Source: Microbulbifer variabilis (lineage in GTDB: Bacteria > Pseudomonadota > Gammaproteobacteria > Pseudomonadales > Cellvibrionaceae). From it: DNA of 64,000 nt. The notes beneath the pieces were generated by a model. The model made no database searches, was not told the origin of the DNA, and saw only the letters and a list, made by a program, of their open reading frames with translations. Location: positions 90,646 to 154,645 of the forward strand of contig NZ_JAIVKI010000011.1 of NCBI RefSeq assembly GCF_020524905.1, written 5' to 3'. This document shows, piece after piece, positions 55,501-64,000 of the stretch (the stretch's first letter is position 1; each line of letters starts with the position of its first letter). The position numbers and the translations under genes were made by a program.

Positions 55501-56970
55501 TCAGGATTGAAGCTCTCGCTCGAGTTTCTTCTTGTCAATTTTGCCATTTGCCGTCAATTGAATTGACTCGACAAATCTTACTTCTCTAGGGGTGTAATCG
55601 GTATCCAGATTATCTTTCAGCCACACTTTAAACTGTTGCTGATTCTCAGATGTGTTTTCTTGTAGTTCGAGTACACAGACTGCAATTTCATTTTGAAATT
55701 TATCCGTAGAACCAATAACTACGCTAAGGTGGACCAATGGACAAGCATCAATCACCCCCTCCAGATCCTTGGGAAACAGGCAAAAACCCGCTTGCTTAAT
55801 CAGATCTTTGGAACGACCCTTAAAATAATAAAAGCCCTCATCATCCCGACTGAACAAATCACCGGTAGCGAGCCAGTTATCATCCCGATAAAGACCGTTA
55901 ACGATTTGCGCTCCCCCCTGAGCACTGGGATCATAATATGACTGCATTACCCCCGAACCACGTACGAAGAGCTCACCAACCTCATTGGCTTGAGCTTCCC
56001 TGTAGGTATTCGCTTCGGCATCGAGCAAAAAAATTCGAGCGTCCAACCCGGGAATAGGCTTTCCTACAGAACCCATTTTTTGTTCCCAAAGCTCCGGCTC
56101 CAGGTACAGCGCTCTTTTGCACTCGGTCAAACCATACATTGAGTAAATGTCAAGCGAAGGACGATACTCTTTCCAAGTACGAATCACATACTCCGGCAAG
56201 TGACCACCGGTATTGGTAATAGCGCGCAGTCTAGAAAGATCAGGTTTTACCAGTGGTAAAAGTTTCGCCAACGCGGCACCCATTGCCGGAACAATGGGTA
56301 ACACTGAAATCTTCAGTTCAGATATTACTTTCAAAGCCTGTAGAGGATTGAATGTTTTATCGTAAAGAATTGTTGAGCAATCCTTATAGAGTGCAAACAA
56401 TACTTGATACAGGCCGTAATCAAATGACAGCGGTGAGAGACAGAGAATACGATCTTCGCTGGCTAGGCGAAGGTACTGAGAGAGAGACTGCAAAGAAGTA
56501 AGCACATTCTGGTGTGAGAGCATAATGCCCTTTGGCTTACCGGTGCTTCCTGATGTGTAGATAATCAGTGCCAGGTCTACACCTGTAACCCTGGCAGGGG
56601 TACAAATCTCAAATAACTGCTGTTGTGGTCGATAAGTTTCCAATGAAACGATTTTTTCGCCTTCCACAATTCCCTTAGCATTGCAGTCAGCTGCAATAGA
56701 GTTTACTGCGGATTGTGTCGCATCGCCCTTGACCGGGACCACCACCAAGCCTAGGCGCCAAGCGGCCAACATTGTCGCCACAGTAAAAATATCGCTCTGC
56801 GCCCTGACAACAATTCTATCCCCATGGGTCAACTGAATATCAGTCTGCTGCAAAAGAGACAAAGCACTCTCGCAACATTGAGTAGTTAACTTTTCCCCAG
56901 TCAGATTTTCAAGGCTTCCACACCAGAAACCAGTAATAACCCTGTCGAACAGGTCGGCAAGCGAGAACAT
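55501..56970 (-). CDS. AMP-forming acyl/aminoacyl ligase, first gene of the cluster
   Basis: This 489-residue enzyme has the ANL signatures: [15 protein letters not shown] (136-150), LSPLSFDYGLYQVL, MYGLTECKRALYLEP, WLATGDLF, FKGRSKDLIKQAGF and the terminal Lys in TANGKIDKK. MYGLTECKR resembles the stand-alone prolyl-AMP ligases PltF, PigI and RedM, which load proline on a carrier, though this comparison is from memory. It probably activates the starter acid and loads the carrier protein of the cluster. It is separated from the decarboxylase gene by 146 bp, which might hold an internal promoter, and by a 1 kb non-coding region from the next gene upstream. The ATG at 56970 has a weak ribosome-binding site. 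Confidence 0.87.
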   Translation of the reverse strand: MFSLADLFDRVITGFWCGSLENLTGEKLTTQCCESALSLLQQTDIQLTHGDRIVVRAQSDIFTVATMLAAWRLGLVVVPVKGDATQSAVNSIAADCNAKGIVEGEKIVSLETYRPQQQLFEICTPARVTGVDLALIIYTSGSTGKPKGIMLSHQNVLTSLQSLSQYLRLASEDRILCLSPLSFDYGLYQVLFALYKDCSTILYDKTFNPLQALKVISELKISVLPIVPAMGAALAKLLPLVKPDLSRLRAITNTGGHLPEYVIRTWKEYRPSLDIYSMYGLTECKRALYLEPELWEQKMGSVGKPIPGLDARIFLLDAEANTYREAQANEVGELFVRGSGVMQSYYDPSAQGGAQIVNGLYRDDNWLATGDLFSRDDEGFYYFKGRSKDLIKQAGFCLFPKDLEGVIDACPLVHLSVVIGSTDKFQNEIAVCVLELQENTSENQQQFKVWLKDNLDTDYTPREVRFVESIQLTANGKIDKKKLERELQS

Positions 56971-57959
56971 TATTAGTCCAAATATTTTTTCTAAAACTTT
57001 TTCTGTGACTCCAATTCCCCCCCATTAAAAGAAACTGAAGTCACCTACATGGCACGATCATTTTATAAAGTGAGCTCTCCATAATGACAAGCATTATCTT
57101 AAATTCCTGTGATGGAGTTTTCATTCCAGCACTCGCAATTCAGGAAAGTCATTATTTCCTAAATTTTTTTCATATTGACTTTTGATTACTATTGAACAGG
57201 ACATTCACCCGGAAAATAATTTTATTGAAAGATATGTGATGAGAACCACTTTTCAGCACTGCCCCCGTTACAGCAAATCGAGTATTAATGCGCGAATTAT
57301 TTTCACTATTCATGTGATTTATTTCATGACCATCTAGCAGCTCTCAACCTCCGCACACTCCGGGTCACAGCCCCTCAGATTGACACAATAAACTTTTATA
57401 GTTGACATTTTGTTACAGCCAGAACATAAGAAAATCTTTCTCTACGGCGCTCTTCAGCATCAATTTCCTCCCCCCTACCCCGTTTTTAACGATCAGTAGG
57501 AGGCGATTCCTGTCCCACAGTATTTAGTGGCACGGGTTTCCCACTGGAAAATGTCCATGTTTGCGACAAAGATTAATGATGATGTCGGCCAAAAGGAGCG
57601 TCAAATCAAGCGGCTTATATCATTAAGCCAGCATCTGTTTTTGGCCCTAGGGGAAAATTGTGGGACTTATTCAACGGTTTAATTAGGCTGGCGCAAAAAG
57701 TTTCAGGTGAAACAACTATGGCCGACTACAGTATCAATAATTATTAGCTTGATATCGTTTCTGTTAATACCTCGATAAAACAGTTAAAAACGACAATTTT
57801 TTGCGGACTATTAATATAAGTGAAATTTACATCAGCAAAAAAAGCAAATATGGGTGATATAAGTGCTCTGCAAGCGTCGAATCTAATAAACGATATCCAT
57901 GAAAAGTGTTTTTCGACTCCAGCTGCACCTTTTGCCGAAGCGATTAAGAGGAATTCAGA
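56971..57959. other. Long non-coding region between divergent genes
   Basis: Nearly 1 kb separates the biosynthetic gene set (minus) from the DUF1254 gene (plus). I found no coding frame, tRNA or repeat. A region this long between divergent transcription units is likely to hold the cluster promoter and operator sites. A possible sigma-70 promoter is listed separately. Confidence 0.5.
57402..57430 (+). promoter_or_regulatory. Possible sigma-70 promoter
   Basis: TTGACA at 57402-57407 matches the -35 consensus fully, with CATAAG (4 of 6) 17 bases later at 57425-57430. The next plus-strand gene starts about 520 bp downstream, so if real it would make a long leader, or serve something I do not see. 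Confidence 0.25.
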
Positions 57960-59531
57960 TTGAACAGTTGGCCATTGCCGCTTTCACAACAGCCGCATAA
58001 ATCCAACACAAGCTTATGGATGATTCTTCACACTCTCCTGGGCCTCTTTGCGCTATTCCATCCTAGCCTGAGAGCAGATGTGAGTCAGGAGACCGTGGAA
58101 TCCATCAATACACCGGATAAAATAGAAAGTAGCATCGGCGTGCTGAAATTTCGCGATGGTGCTCCCTATCCAGATACAGCTGAGAAACTCTACGATTATC
58201 TGGATCACATGCGAGCGGTCGATAGTTTTTTGAAAGGAATCCAGGGTGCTTCGGTACACGGGCTGATGAAAGGCGGCCAAGAACTGGGGGCTAAAGCCGC
58301 AAATGAAGTTTTGATCTTTGATCAGCTGATGAATTCTGAGTCCTTATTTCTGACCGGAAACACCTCGACCATTTATACCCTCGCCTTCCTGGATCTCAAG
58401 CGCGATGGCCCCACAGTCCTGCATTCCCCACCAGGAGTGACAGGCGCCTTTAATGATGCCTGGTTCCGCTACGTGGAGGATATCGGTCGCTCTGGGCCGG
58501 ATAAGGGGCGAGGCGGCAAGTATTTGGTTCTCCCGCCGGACTACAAAGGCAACCTGCCCTTTGGCTATTTCCCGGTTTACCCACGTTCCTATCGTGTCTG
58601 GGTGTTTATGCGCTCACCGGGCGACCAGCCCCTTGAAGCCGCAGCTCAAAATGTGAAAGACCACCTGCAGATCTTTCCTCTCTCCAAGAAAGGAAATCCT
58701 CCCAGGATGGTGTTTATCAGCGCTTCAGGTAAGTCTTTCAACACCATCCACCCCAATAACTACAAATTCTATAAGCACCTGAACGAAGTCATTCAATATG
58801 AATGGATTGGTATGCTGAACCCGGAAACCCGCGGCCTGTTTGCCTCTATCGGCATTGAAAAGGGCAAGGCTTTCAGCCCAGATGAACGCATGACCAAGAT
58901 TCTTACCGATGCCGTGGCTATTGGTAATGGCATCGCCCGCTCCATTGTCTGGTATCCCCGCACCGATAAGTCCCTAGCGGACGTTAAGATCTATCCGGGA
59001 ACCGACAGTGCCTGGGTAATGGCATTCCCCGGCAAGAATATTTTCTTCAACGGCCCCGATGGCGAGACAATCAATAGCGATGCCCGGGTCAGCTACTTCT
59101 ATCCCTATACCGGGGTTAGCCCAGCGATGACTACCATTGAGCCCGGTAAGGGCTCCGACTATGCCATCGCCTTCGTAGATGAAAACAAGGAACCTTTCGA
59201 TGGCGGCAAGAAGTACAAGCTGCACCTGCCCCCAGAAGTCCCGGTCAACGCTTTTTGGGCTGTTAACATCTACGACAGCCAGACCCGCTCACAATTAAAA
59301 ACAAACCAGAAGTTCCCCTCTGTGAGCAGCCAGAGCAAAGGGATCAAGCAGAATTCCGATGGCTCTTACGATATCTACTTTGGCTCTCAGGCACCCAAAG
59401 ATTTCGAATACAACTGGCTAGAGACAGTGCCGGGCAAGGGCTTTTTTGTCATTTTGCGCCTCTATGGACCACTGGGCCCCTGGTTGGAAAAAACATGGCG
59501 TCCCGGTGAGGTAGAGCCCACAGACTATTGA
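57960..59531 (+). CDS. Exported DUF1254/DUF1214 protein
   Basis: This 523-residue protein combines DUF1254 (STIYTLAFLDLKRDGPTVL, PGVTGAFNDAWFRYVEDIG, FGYFPVYPRSYRVWVFMRS) and DUF1214 (FWAVNIYDSQTRSQL, DGSYDIYFGSQAPKDFEYNWL, FFVILRLYGPLGPWLEKTW). The first 40 residues contain a signal-peptide-like stretch (MILHTLLGLFALFHPSLRA). The start is taken as the TTG at 57960, which has AGAGGA eight bases before it; the ATG 20 codons later is the alternative. The family is widespread and poorly understood. It overlaps the converging AraC gene by 7 bp. Confidence 0.85.
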   Translation: MNSWPLPLSQQPHKSNTSLWMILHTLLGLFALFHPSLRADVSQETVESINTPDKIESSIGVLKFRDGAPYPDTAEKLYDYLDHMRAVDSFLKGIQGASVHGLMKGGQELGAKAANEVLIFDQLMNSESLFLTGNTSTIYTLAFLDLKRDGPTVLHSPPGVTGAFNDAWFRYVEDIGRSGPDKGRGGKYLVLPPDYKGNLPFGYFPVYPRSYRVWVFMRSPGDQPLEAAAQNVKDHLQIFPLSKKGNPPRMVFISASGKSFNTIHPNNYKFYKHLNEVIQYEWIGMLNPETRGLFASIGIEKGKAFSPDERMTKILTDAVAIGNGIARSIVWYPRTDKSLADVKIYPGTDSAWVMAFPGKNIFFNGPDGETINSDARVSYFYPYTGVSPAMTTIEPGKGSDYAIAFVDENKEPFDGGKKYKLHLPPEVPVNAFWAVNIYDSQTRSQLKTNQKFPSVSSQSKGIKQNSDGSYDIYFGSQAPKDFEYNWLETVPGKGFFVILRLYGPLGPWLEKTWRPGEVEPTDY

Positions 59532-60565
59532 TCGGCAGGGGCCAGCCTGCGGCGGTAGTTGCGGGGAGTATCCGAAAACCAACGCCGGCAAGCCCTTTGA
59601 AAAGTGCTCTGTTCAGCATATCCCAGCAGCCCAGTGATCTGCCCCAGAGCGAGGCCAGTATTGGATAGATATTCCGCAGCCAGCTCTCTGCGTACCAAGT
59701 CCAATAAAGAGTCAAAACGCAAGCCCTCCAGCGCCAGGCGTCTTTGCAGGGTGCGCGGGTGCAGGCTCAATTGGGCAGCAACGACTCCCACCTGATACTG
59801 GCCAGTGGGTAGTAGTTGCCTCACCAGCTCTCGAACTTGTGTGCCCAGTGAGGCCGCTGCGGAAACAAACTGCTGCTCCAGATAACTGGTGGCCAAGCGC
59901 TTGGTGATCGGATCCGCAGAAGCGAGTGGAGTATCCAACTGCTCCGAAAGAAACTCCATGGCGCAATAGCCAGATAAGAACTCGACCGGACAGGAAAAAT
60001 ATTCCAGGTAATCAGCCGGCGCACTCATAGCAGCATGGGGCAACAAGACCCTCAGAGGTGCCGTATGAGCGCCCATCAGCATTCGCAACATCATCAAGGC
60101 ATTACCCAGGGTTTGCTCGTGGATCTGCCTGAAACGAGACAGGGCCGGATCGAGCTGATCAAACACCAGGCGATCAAAGGTTCTATCAATGGTCCTAGCA
60201 AAGGTCCCAGCGCCTGCGGATTCAATACGTAAATGGGTAGCAGGGCTGTGCAGCGACATAAACCGGCCTACCGCCTCAATAGCTTCTCTGGCAGAGGTGG
60301 AGTTGCAGGCTATCACTGCAATGCCTCCCAGACGATCGACGCCCTGTCGCGCAGCGAGACGAAGGGCAAAATCGGTACACCCTAATCGCTCAGCGGTAAT
60401 TTCCAGCAAGCGAGCTACGTCCGCATGAGGAAGTAGGCGACTATCAGAAGCGGCTATATTTTCAGGAATATTAAACTCAGTGAGAAGTGCACCAGCATCC
60501 CCTCCCAACTCCCTTGTCAGCTCACAATACCCCGTAAGCACACTGGCTCGTATCACACTACCCAC
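59525..60565 (-). CDS. AraC family regulator with arabinose-binding-like domain
   Basis: This 346-residue regulator has the N-terminal AraC-binding domain type (GYCELTRELGGDAGALL, LLEITAERLGCTDFALRLAARQ) and the C-terminal AraC HTH with QVGVVAAQLSLHPRTLQRRL and LGQITGLLGYAEQSTFQRAC, ending RRWFSDTPRNYRRR. This is the OruR/ArgR-like group that often controls neighbouring catabolic or lipid-degrading genes. The divergently read Baeyer-Villiger monooxygenase gene (start at 60653) is the likely target, since only 87 bp separate the two starts. Confidence 0.88.
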   Translation of the reverse strand: MGSVIRASVLTGYCELTRELGGDAGALLTEFNIPENIAASDSRLLPHADVARLLEITAERLGCTDFALRLAARQGVDRLGGIAVIACNSTSAREAIEAVGRFMSLHSPATHLRIESAGAGTFARTIDRTFDRLVFDQLDPALSRFRQIHEQTLGNALMMLRMLMGAHTAPLRVLLPHAAMSAPADYLEYFSCPVEFLSGYCAMEFLSEQLDTPLASADPITKRLATSYLEQQFVSAAASLGTQVRELVRQLLPTGQYQVGVVAAQLSLHPRTLQRRLALEGLRFDSLLDLVRRELAAEYLSNTGLALGQITGLLGYAEQSTFQRACRRWFSDTPRNYRRRLAPADQ

Positions 60566-60652
60566 TGCTCCCCCAGGGCGTCTCCTGACGCCTCAAGATA
60601 ATTTTTTGTCGCAATGTAACAATAAAAAGGCCCCACATCTACGCAATCTATT

Positions 60653-62206
60653 GTGCCTAAAGATTCGAAAAGGATGATGACTTTGCAACCGCTTCATTTT
60701 GATGTGCTAGTTATTGGTGCTGGCCTTTCCGGTATCGGGGCCGCCTGCCACCTTCGCCGTGAATGTCCCTCCAAGAAAATTGCTATCCTCGAGCGACGCT
60801 CTCAAATCGGCGGCACCTGGGATTTATTCCGCTACCCAGGCATCCGCTCAGATTCCGATATGTTCAGCTTCGGCTTTGACTTCCGCCCATGGCCAGGGCT
60901 CAAAGTGTTAGCGGATGGCCCCGCCATTCGCCAATATCTGAATGACACCGCGGAAGAATATGAAATCACCAAAGATATTCACTTCAACGTCGACCTCTAC
61001 AGAGCCAACTGGGACAGCCCAAAAGGGCTTTGGATTCTGGAGGGCAGTGACACTCTTAGCGGAGAGCCCCGCCGCTATAGTTGCAAATTCTTAATCTCAT
61101 GTACCGGGTATTACGATCACCACCGGGGATACCTACCCAAGATTCCTGGAGCCGAGCAATTCCAAGGCAACTATATTCACCCGCAGCACTGGCCGGAGGA
61201 TCTGGATTACCACGATAAGAAAATTGTTGTTATTGGCAGCGGTGCCACGGCGGTAACCCTGGTGCCCGCCCTGGCTGACCGGGCTGGACATGTGACCATG
61301 TTACAACGCTCCCCCAGCTACGTTATTTCTGTACCCGCATTCGACAAACTCTCTGCACGGCTTCTCAAATTTCTACCAAAATCCTGGGTCTTTAAATTCG
61401 CTCGTTGGCGCAATGTAAAAATACAACGTTGGCTTTTTAAGGCCTCTAAACGCTGGCCCCGATTTATGCGCAACCTATTCTTAAAGGGCGTCCGTAAGAG
61501 TCTGCCCAAGAACTATGATATGCGCCACTTCACACCGGATTACAACCCCTGGGATCAGCGGGTTTGTGCGGTACCCGATGATGATTTTTTTAAGGCAATA
61601 CACGCGGGCAAAGCGTCTGTAGAGACTGGAGAAATTAAAACGATTGGGAAAACCTATATTGAGCTGCAGTCCGGTCAGAAAATCGATGCCGATATTATCA
61701 TCACCGCAACTGGGCTGAATCTACAAGTGCTTGGAGGCATGCAACTCTGCGTAGATGGAGAGAGAGTTCCTATCAACGAAAAACTCACTTACAAAGCCGT
61801 ACTATTAGAGGGCGTCCCCAATATGTCGTGGATTTTTGGCTATACCAATGCCCCCTGGACTCTCAAAGCAGATATCTCCGCTCGCTACATCTGCCGCCTG
61901 CTCAATTATATGGACAAACATGAATACGATATCTGCTTGGCTGAGGACATCGAGGGCTGCAGTGAAAGCAGTTCCGTAATGAGCAGCCTGAATTCCGGTT
62001 ATGTAAAAAGGGGGAATCATGTATTGCCCCGACAAGGCAATAAATATCCCTGGCGCCTGCTGAATAACTATGAACAGGATTCTAAAATACTACTTCAAGC
62101 ACCTATCGAAGATGGAATTCTCACCTTTCAAACCAAGCAGCTTTCTAAAGATCTAATCACACAAGTATCAACAGCCAACAAAACAGAAGATATGGCTACT
62201 CATTAG
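60653..62206 (+). CDS. Flavin-containing Baeyer-Villiger-type monooxygenase
   Basis: This 517-residue enzyme has two Rossmann motifs (GAGLSG, 22-27; GSGATA, 195-200) and the Baeyer-Villiger fingerprint FxGxxxHxxxWP, read as FQGNYIHPQHWP (170-181). GGTWDLFRYPGIRSDSDM is the usual active-site region. It oxidises a ketone to an ester or lactone, or a sulfide or amine, with NADPH and O2. The GTG at 60653 is the frame start used here; ATGs seven and eight codons later are alternatives, with AAAAGG too close to serve as their ribosome-binding site. An IS5 element begins about 13 bp after its stop. Confidence 0.9.
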   Translation: MPKDSKRMMTLQPLHFDVLVIGAGLSGIGAACHLRRECPSKKIAILERRSQIGGTWDLFRYPGIRSDSDMFSFGFDFRPWPGLKVLADGPAIRQYLNDTAEEYEITKDIHFNVDLYRANWDSPKGLWILEGSDTLSGEPRRYSCKFLISCTGYYDHHRGYLPKIPGAEQFQGNYIHPQHWPEDLDYHDKKIVVIGSGATAVTLVPALADRAGHVTMLQRSPSYVISVPAFDKLSARLLKFLPKSWVFKFARWRNVKIQRWLFKASKRWPRFMRNLFLKGVRKSLPKNYDMRHFTPDYNPWDQRVCAVPDDDFFKAIHAGKASVETGEIKTIGKTYIELQSGQKIDADIIITATGLNLQVLGGMQLCVDGERVPINEKLTYKAVLLEGVPNMSWIFGYTNAPWTLKADISARYICRLLNYMDKHEYDICLAEDIEGCSESSSVMSSLNSGYVKRGNHVLPRQGNKYPWRLLNNYEQDSKILLQAPIEDGILTFQTKQLSKDLITQVSTANKTEDMATH

Positions 62207-62218
62207 AGGTGAAACCTA

Positions 62219-63361
62219 GGGAACCTCTGAATAATTCCCAGTTAATTTGGTAGTATTAGGCTATCCGTCAAGGCTACGATAGATCATGCACCAAGTCATC
62301 TTTGCCGAAGCAGAATACAACCTCAAGCGTCGTATAACTCGCCGAGAGAAGTTTCTTTCTCAGATGAATGCCCTCATCCCATGGCAGCGACTAGAAGCTC
62401 AAATAGCACCTTGTTATCCACAGGGCAAGCGTGGCCGGCAGCCTTATCCATTGAGTGTCATGCTGCGCATTCATTGTATGCAGCTGTTTTACAATCTCAG
62501 TGATCCGGCTCTAGAAGATGCGCTATTTGAGATTGAATCTATGCGTAACTTTGCCGGGTTGACTCTGAGCGGTCCAATTCCCGATGAGACAACGATCCTT
62601 AACTTTCGCCACTTATTAGAGTCGAATCAGCTGAGTACAACTCTATTTGGGGAAATTAATAAACACCTCGCTGAGAATGGCATGGCACTGCGTGAAGGTA
62701 CCATTGTAGATGCCACTATTAACTCCGCTCCAACTTCAAATAAGAACAAAAAGAAGGAGCGCGATCCAGAAATGCACCAAACTAAAAAAGGTAATCATTG
62801 ACATTTCGGAATGAAGATGCATATCGGTACAGATGACACCCTCGGACTCATACATAGCCTCGACACAACAGCCGCTAACCAACATGACATTACTGCAACA
62901 GGCAAATTGCTGCATGGTAAAGAGAAGCGAGTTTGGGGGGATTCTGGCTACACGGGTGCAGAAAAGCGAGAAGAGCTAAAATCTAAAGATGTGGAGTGGC
63001 ATATTGCAGAGAAGCGTAGTCGCCTGAAGCATCGCCCGTGCCGAACTGAGTTACGAAAGGTAGAAAAAATAAAGGCGCCAATTAGGGCAAAAGTAGAACA
63101 CCCATTCCGATATATTAAAAATATCTTCGGGTATGGCAAAGTACGCTATCGAGGTTTAGAAAAAAACTCTCAGCGCTTATTTCTGCTGGCTGGCTTTACC
63201 AACATACTAATTGGGAAAAAGTATCTGCTGACCTAGGGTTAGTGTGCCTTAAATTCGCCAAACGCGGATCTAAGGCAGAAAAAATGGAGATAACTATGTA
63301 TAGAAAGTAGAATTTCGAGTAAAAAATAGGCATTTTTAGCTATAGGAAGCTTGATGCAAGG
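62219..63361 (+). mobile_element. IS5-family insertion sequence, interrupted
   Basis: The element begins around 62219 with GGAACCTCTGAATAATTCCC, a sequence of the kind found at the ends of IS5 members. It contains one transposase frame (62286-63236) with an in-frame stop. The matching right end (TTATTCAGAGGTTCC) is not found before 63361, where an IS3 element begins, so the IS3 copy seems to have inserted just before the right end. Exact borders are estimated. Confidence 0.7.
62286..63236 (+). pseudogene. IS5 transposase with in-frame UGA
   Basis: The frame encodes a 316-residue IS5-type DDE transposase if one stop is ignored. The first catalytic Asp is in IVDATINSA, the second in WGDSGYTGAEKR and the Glu in IRAKVEHPFRYIK. 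A TGA at 62799-62801 lies where related enzymes have Trp (KKGNxWHFGMKMHIG), so a TGG-to-TGA change is likely. The first part ends at 62801 and lacks the last two catalytic residues, so transposase activity should be lost unless the stop is read through. The second part could start at an ATG at 62811. Confidence 0.85.
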
Positions 63362-63424
63362 TGTAGTGGTCTAATTCTTCCGGACACTTCGCTAAGATGG
63401 TAAAACTACCAAGCGAGGTGAAGT

Positions 63425-63715
63425 ATGACAACAAAAGGTACACGTAGGCATTTCAAGCCGGAGTTCAAGAAAGACGCCGTAGCCCTAGTCTCCGAGCAAG
63501 GGTATTCGATTTCTAAGGCAGCTGAAGTTGTTGGAACCACTTCCAACAATCTACGACGCTGGATAAAGGAACTGAAGCAAGAAGAAAGTGGTGTGAGACT
63601 GGGCGCTGATGAGCGAACTGAATTAGACCGGCTGCGACGTGAGGTAAAGCAGTTACGTATGGAGAAGGAGATCCTAAAAAAGGCCAGCGCCTTCTTTGCG
63701 AAAGAAATGAAATAA
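63425..63715 (+). CDS. IS3 transposase OrfA (helix-turn-helix)
   Basis: This 96-residue protein has the OrfA helix-turn-helix (FKPEFKKDAVALVSEQGYSI, AAEVVGTTSNNLRRWIKEL) and a leucine zipper (LDRLRREVKQLRMEKEILKK) ending KASAFFAKEMK, typical of IS3-family OrfA. It binds the element ends. A GAGG ribosome-binding site precedes the ATG. A slippery A6G tract near its end should let a fraction of ribosomes enter OrfB. Confidence 0.92.
   Translation: MTTKGTRRHFKPEFKKDAVALVSEQGYSISKAAEVVGTTSNNLRRWIKELKQEESGVRLGADERTELDRLRREVKQLRMEKEILKKASAFFAKEMK
63676..63682 (+). promoter_or_regulatory. Programmed -1 frameshift site
   Basis: The heptamer A AAA AAG is placed in the OrfA frame as CTA AAA AAG, the standard IS3-family -1 slip site. 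Slippage gives the OrfAB fusion transposase. The OrfB frame is open from here to the window end. Confidence 0.75.
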
Positions 63716-64000
63716 AATACAGCTTTATTAAAAAGCAGAAAGGCAGCTTTCCAGTTAGGGTACTCTGCCGGTTAATGCAGGTAAATAAGAGTAGCTATTA
63801 CGATTGGTGCTGCCGTAGTGATAGGCCAATAGATAGCCAAACATGGCAGCTATGCCATCGCTTAAAGGCTTTATTTGCAGCATCTCGACAAAGTCTCGGA
63901 AGTCGTCGATTAATGAAACTGTTACGCAAAGAAGGCTTTGAAGTTGGGCGCTATCGCATCCGCAAGCTGATGAAAAAGCTTGGACTGGCAGTAAAGGGCA
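63683..64000 (+). CDS. IS3 transposase OrfB, N-terminal part
   Basis: This frame, -1 relative to OrfA, runs to the window end without a stop. It shows the OrfB start region IKYSFIKKQKGSFPVRVLCR, then VNKSSYYDWC, LKALFAASRQSLGSRRLMKL and EGFEVGRYRIRKLMKKLGL, the N-terminal HTH_21-like part of IS3 OrfB. The DDE catalytic core lies beyond the window. Confidence 0.9.

Larger units (their letters stand above)
63362..64000 (+). mobile_element. IS3-family insertion sequence, partial
   Basis: TGTAGTGGTCTAATTCTTCC at 63362 looks like the left terminal repeat of an IS3-family element, and the two characteristic overlapping frames (OrfA and OrfB) follow. The right end is outside the window. It appears to lie inside the right end of the IS5 copy, making a nested pair. 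Confidence 0.8.

Noticed and set aside
62799..62801. UGA in the IS5 transposase as recoded stop (selenocysteine or Trp)
   Set aside because: No selenocysteine element was seen and other genes in the window use TGA as a normal stop; a simple TGG-to-TGA mutation explains it.

Overview
The window looks like a chromosomal stretch of a marine, heterotrophic gammaproteobacterium of the Cellvibrionales type (a Microbulbifer-like genome is my best guess; this rests on gene content and style, not on a marker gene). It mixes ordinary metabolic genes with a large accessory component: a toxin region, two natural-product loci, several decayed genes and two insertion sequences. No rRNA, tRNA or CRISPR array was seen.

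Layout. 1-4.6 kb: a sodium:amino-acid symporter (cut by the window edge), a BKACE-type beta-keto acid cleavage enzyme, an S9 peptidase and intact greB. 4.6-20.5 kb: an accessory, AT-richer region holding a secreted protein, two decayed greB copies, an AraC regulator, an IS5 remnant, a frameshifted BTAD-hydrolase regulator, a one-module A-T-AONS megasynthase, and three toxin-like genes on the minus strand: an edema-factor/ExoY-type nucleotidyl cyclase, a YopT-type (C58) cysteine protease and an alpha-helical pore-forming toxin. The greB fragments at about 6.1 and 18.9 kb bracket most of this region, as if material had been gained or shuffled at greB. 20.9-29.8 kb: a small membrane protein, a three-gene operon ending in a tRNA-guanine-transglycosylase-like protein, a large secreted protein of unknown function, and a patatin. 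29.8-39.1 kb: NAD malic enzyme, small regulators and binding proteins (GyrI-like, SpoIIAA-like), a cysteine-rich secreted protein, a VOC protein, a periplasmic HAD phosphatase, and the remains of a sulfatase and a multiheme cytochrome.

39.1-57.0 kb is one long minus-strand gene set of 17 genes, mostly overlapping or nearly touching. Read in transcription order it encodes an AMP-forming ligase, a fold-III PLP decarboxylase, a degenerate acyl-CoA dehydrogenase, two divergent thiolase-fold proteins around a small unknown, a full acyl-CoA dehydrogenase, a flavin halogenase-like enzyme, an alpha/beta hydrolase, an asparagine-synthetase-like protein, an acyl carrier protein, then TPR, ABC ATPase, TPR, ABC permease, LolA-like and outer-membrane beta-barrel proteins. 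I read this as a carrier-protein-tethered, possibly halogenated amino-acid-derived metabolite together with a dedicated route to or across the outer membrane. It fits no cluster I can name.

57.0-62.2 kb: a 1 kb non-coding stretch, a DUF1254/DUF1214 protein, an AraC regulator and a Baeyer-Villiger-type monooxygenase. 62.2-64 kb: an IS5-family element whose transposase has an in-frame UGA, interrupted near its right end by an IS3-family element that runs out of the window.

All functions are assigned from motifs read by eye; no database search was possible. Start codons were chosen from ribosome-binding sites and protein ends where these were clear, and doubtful ones are flagged.
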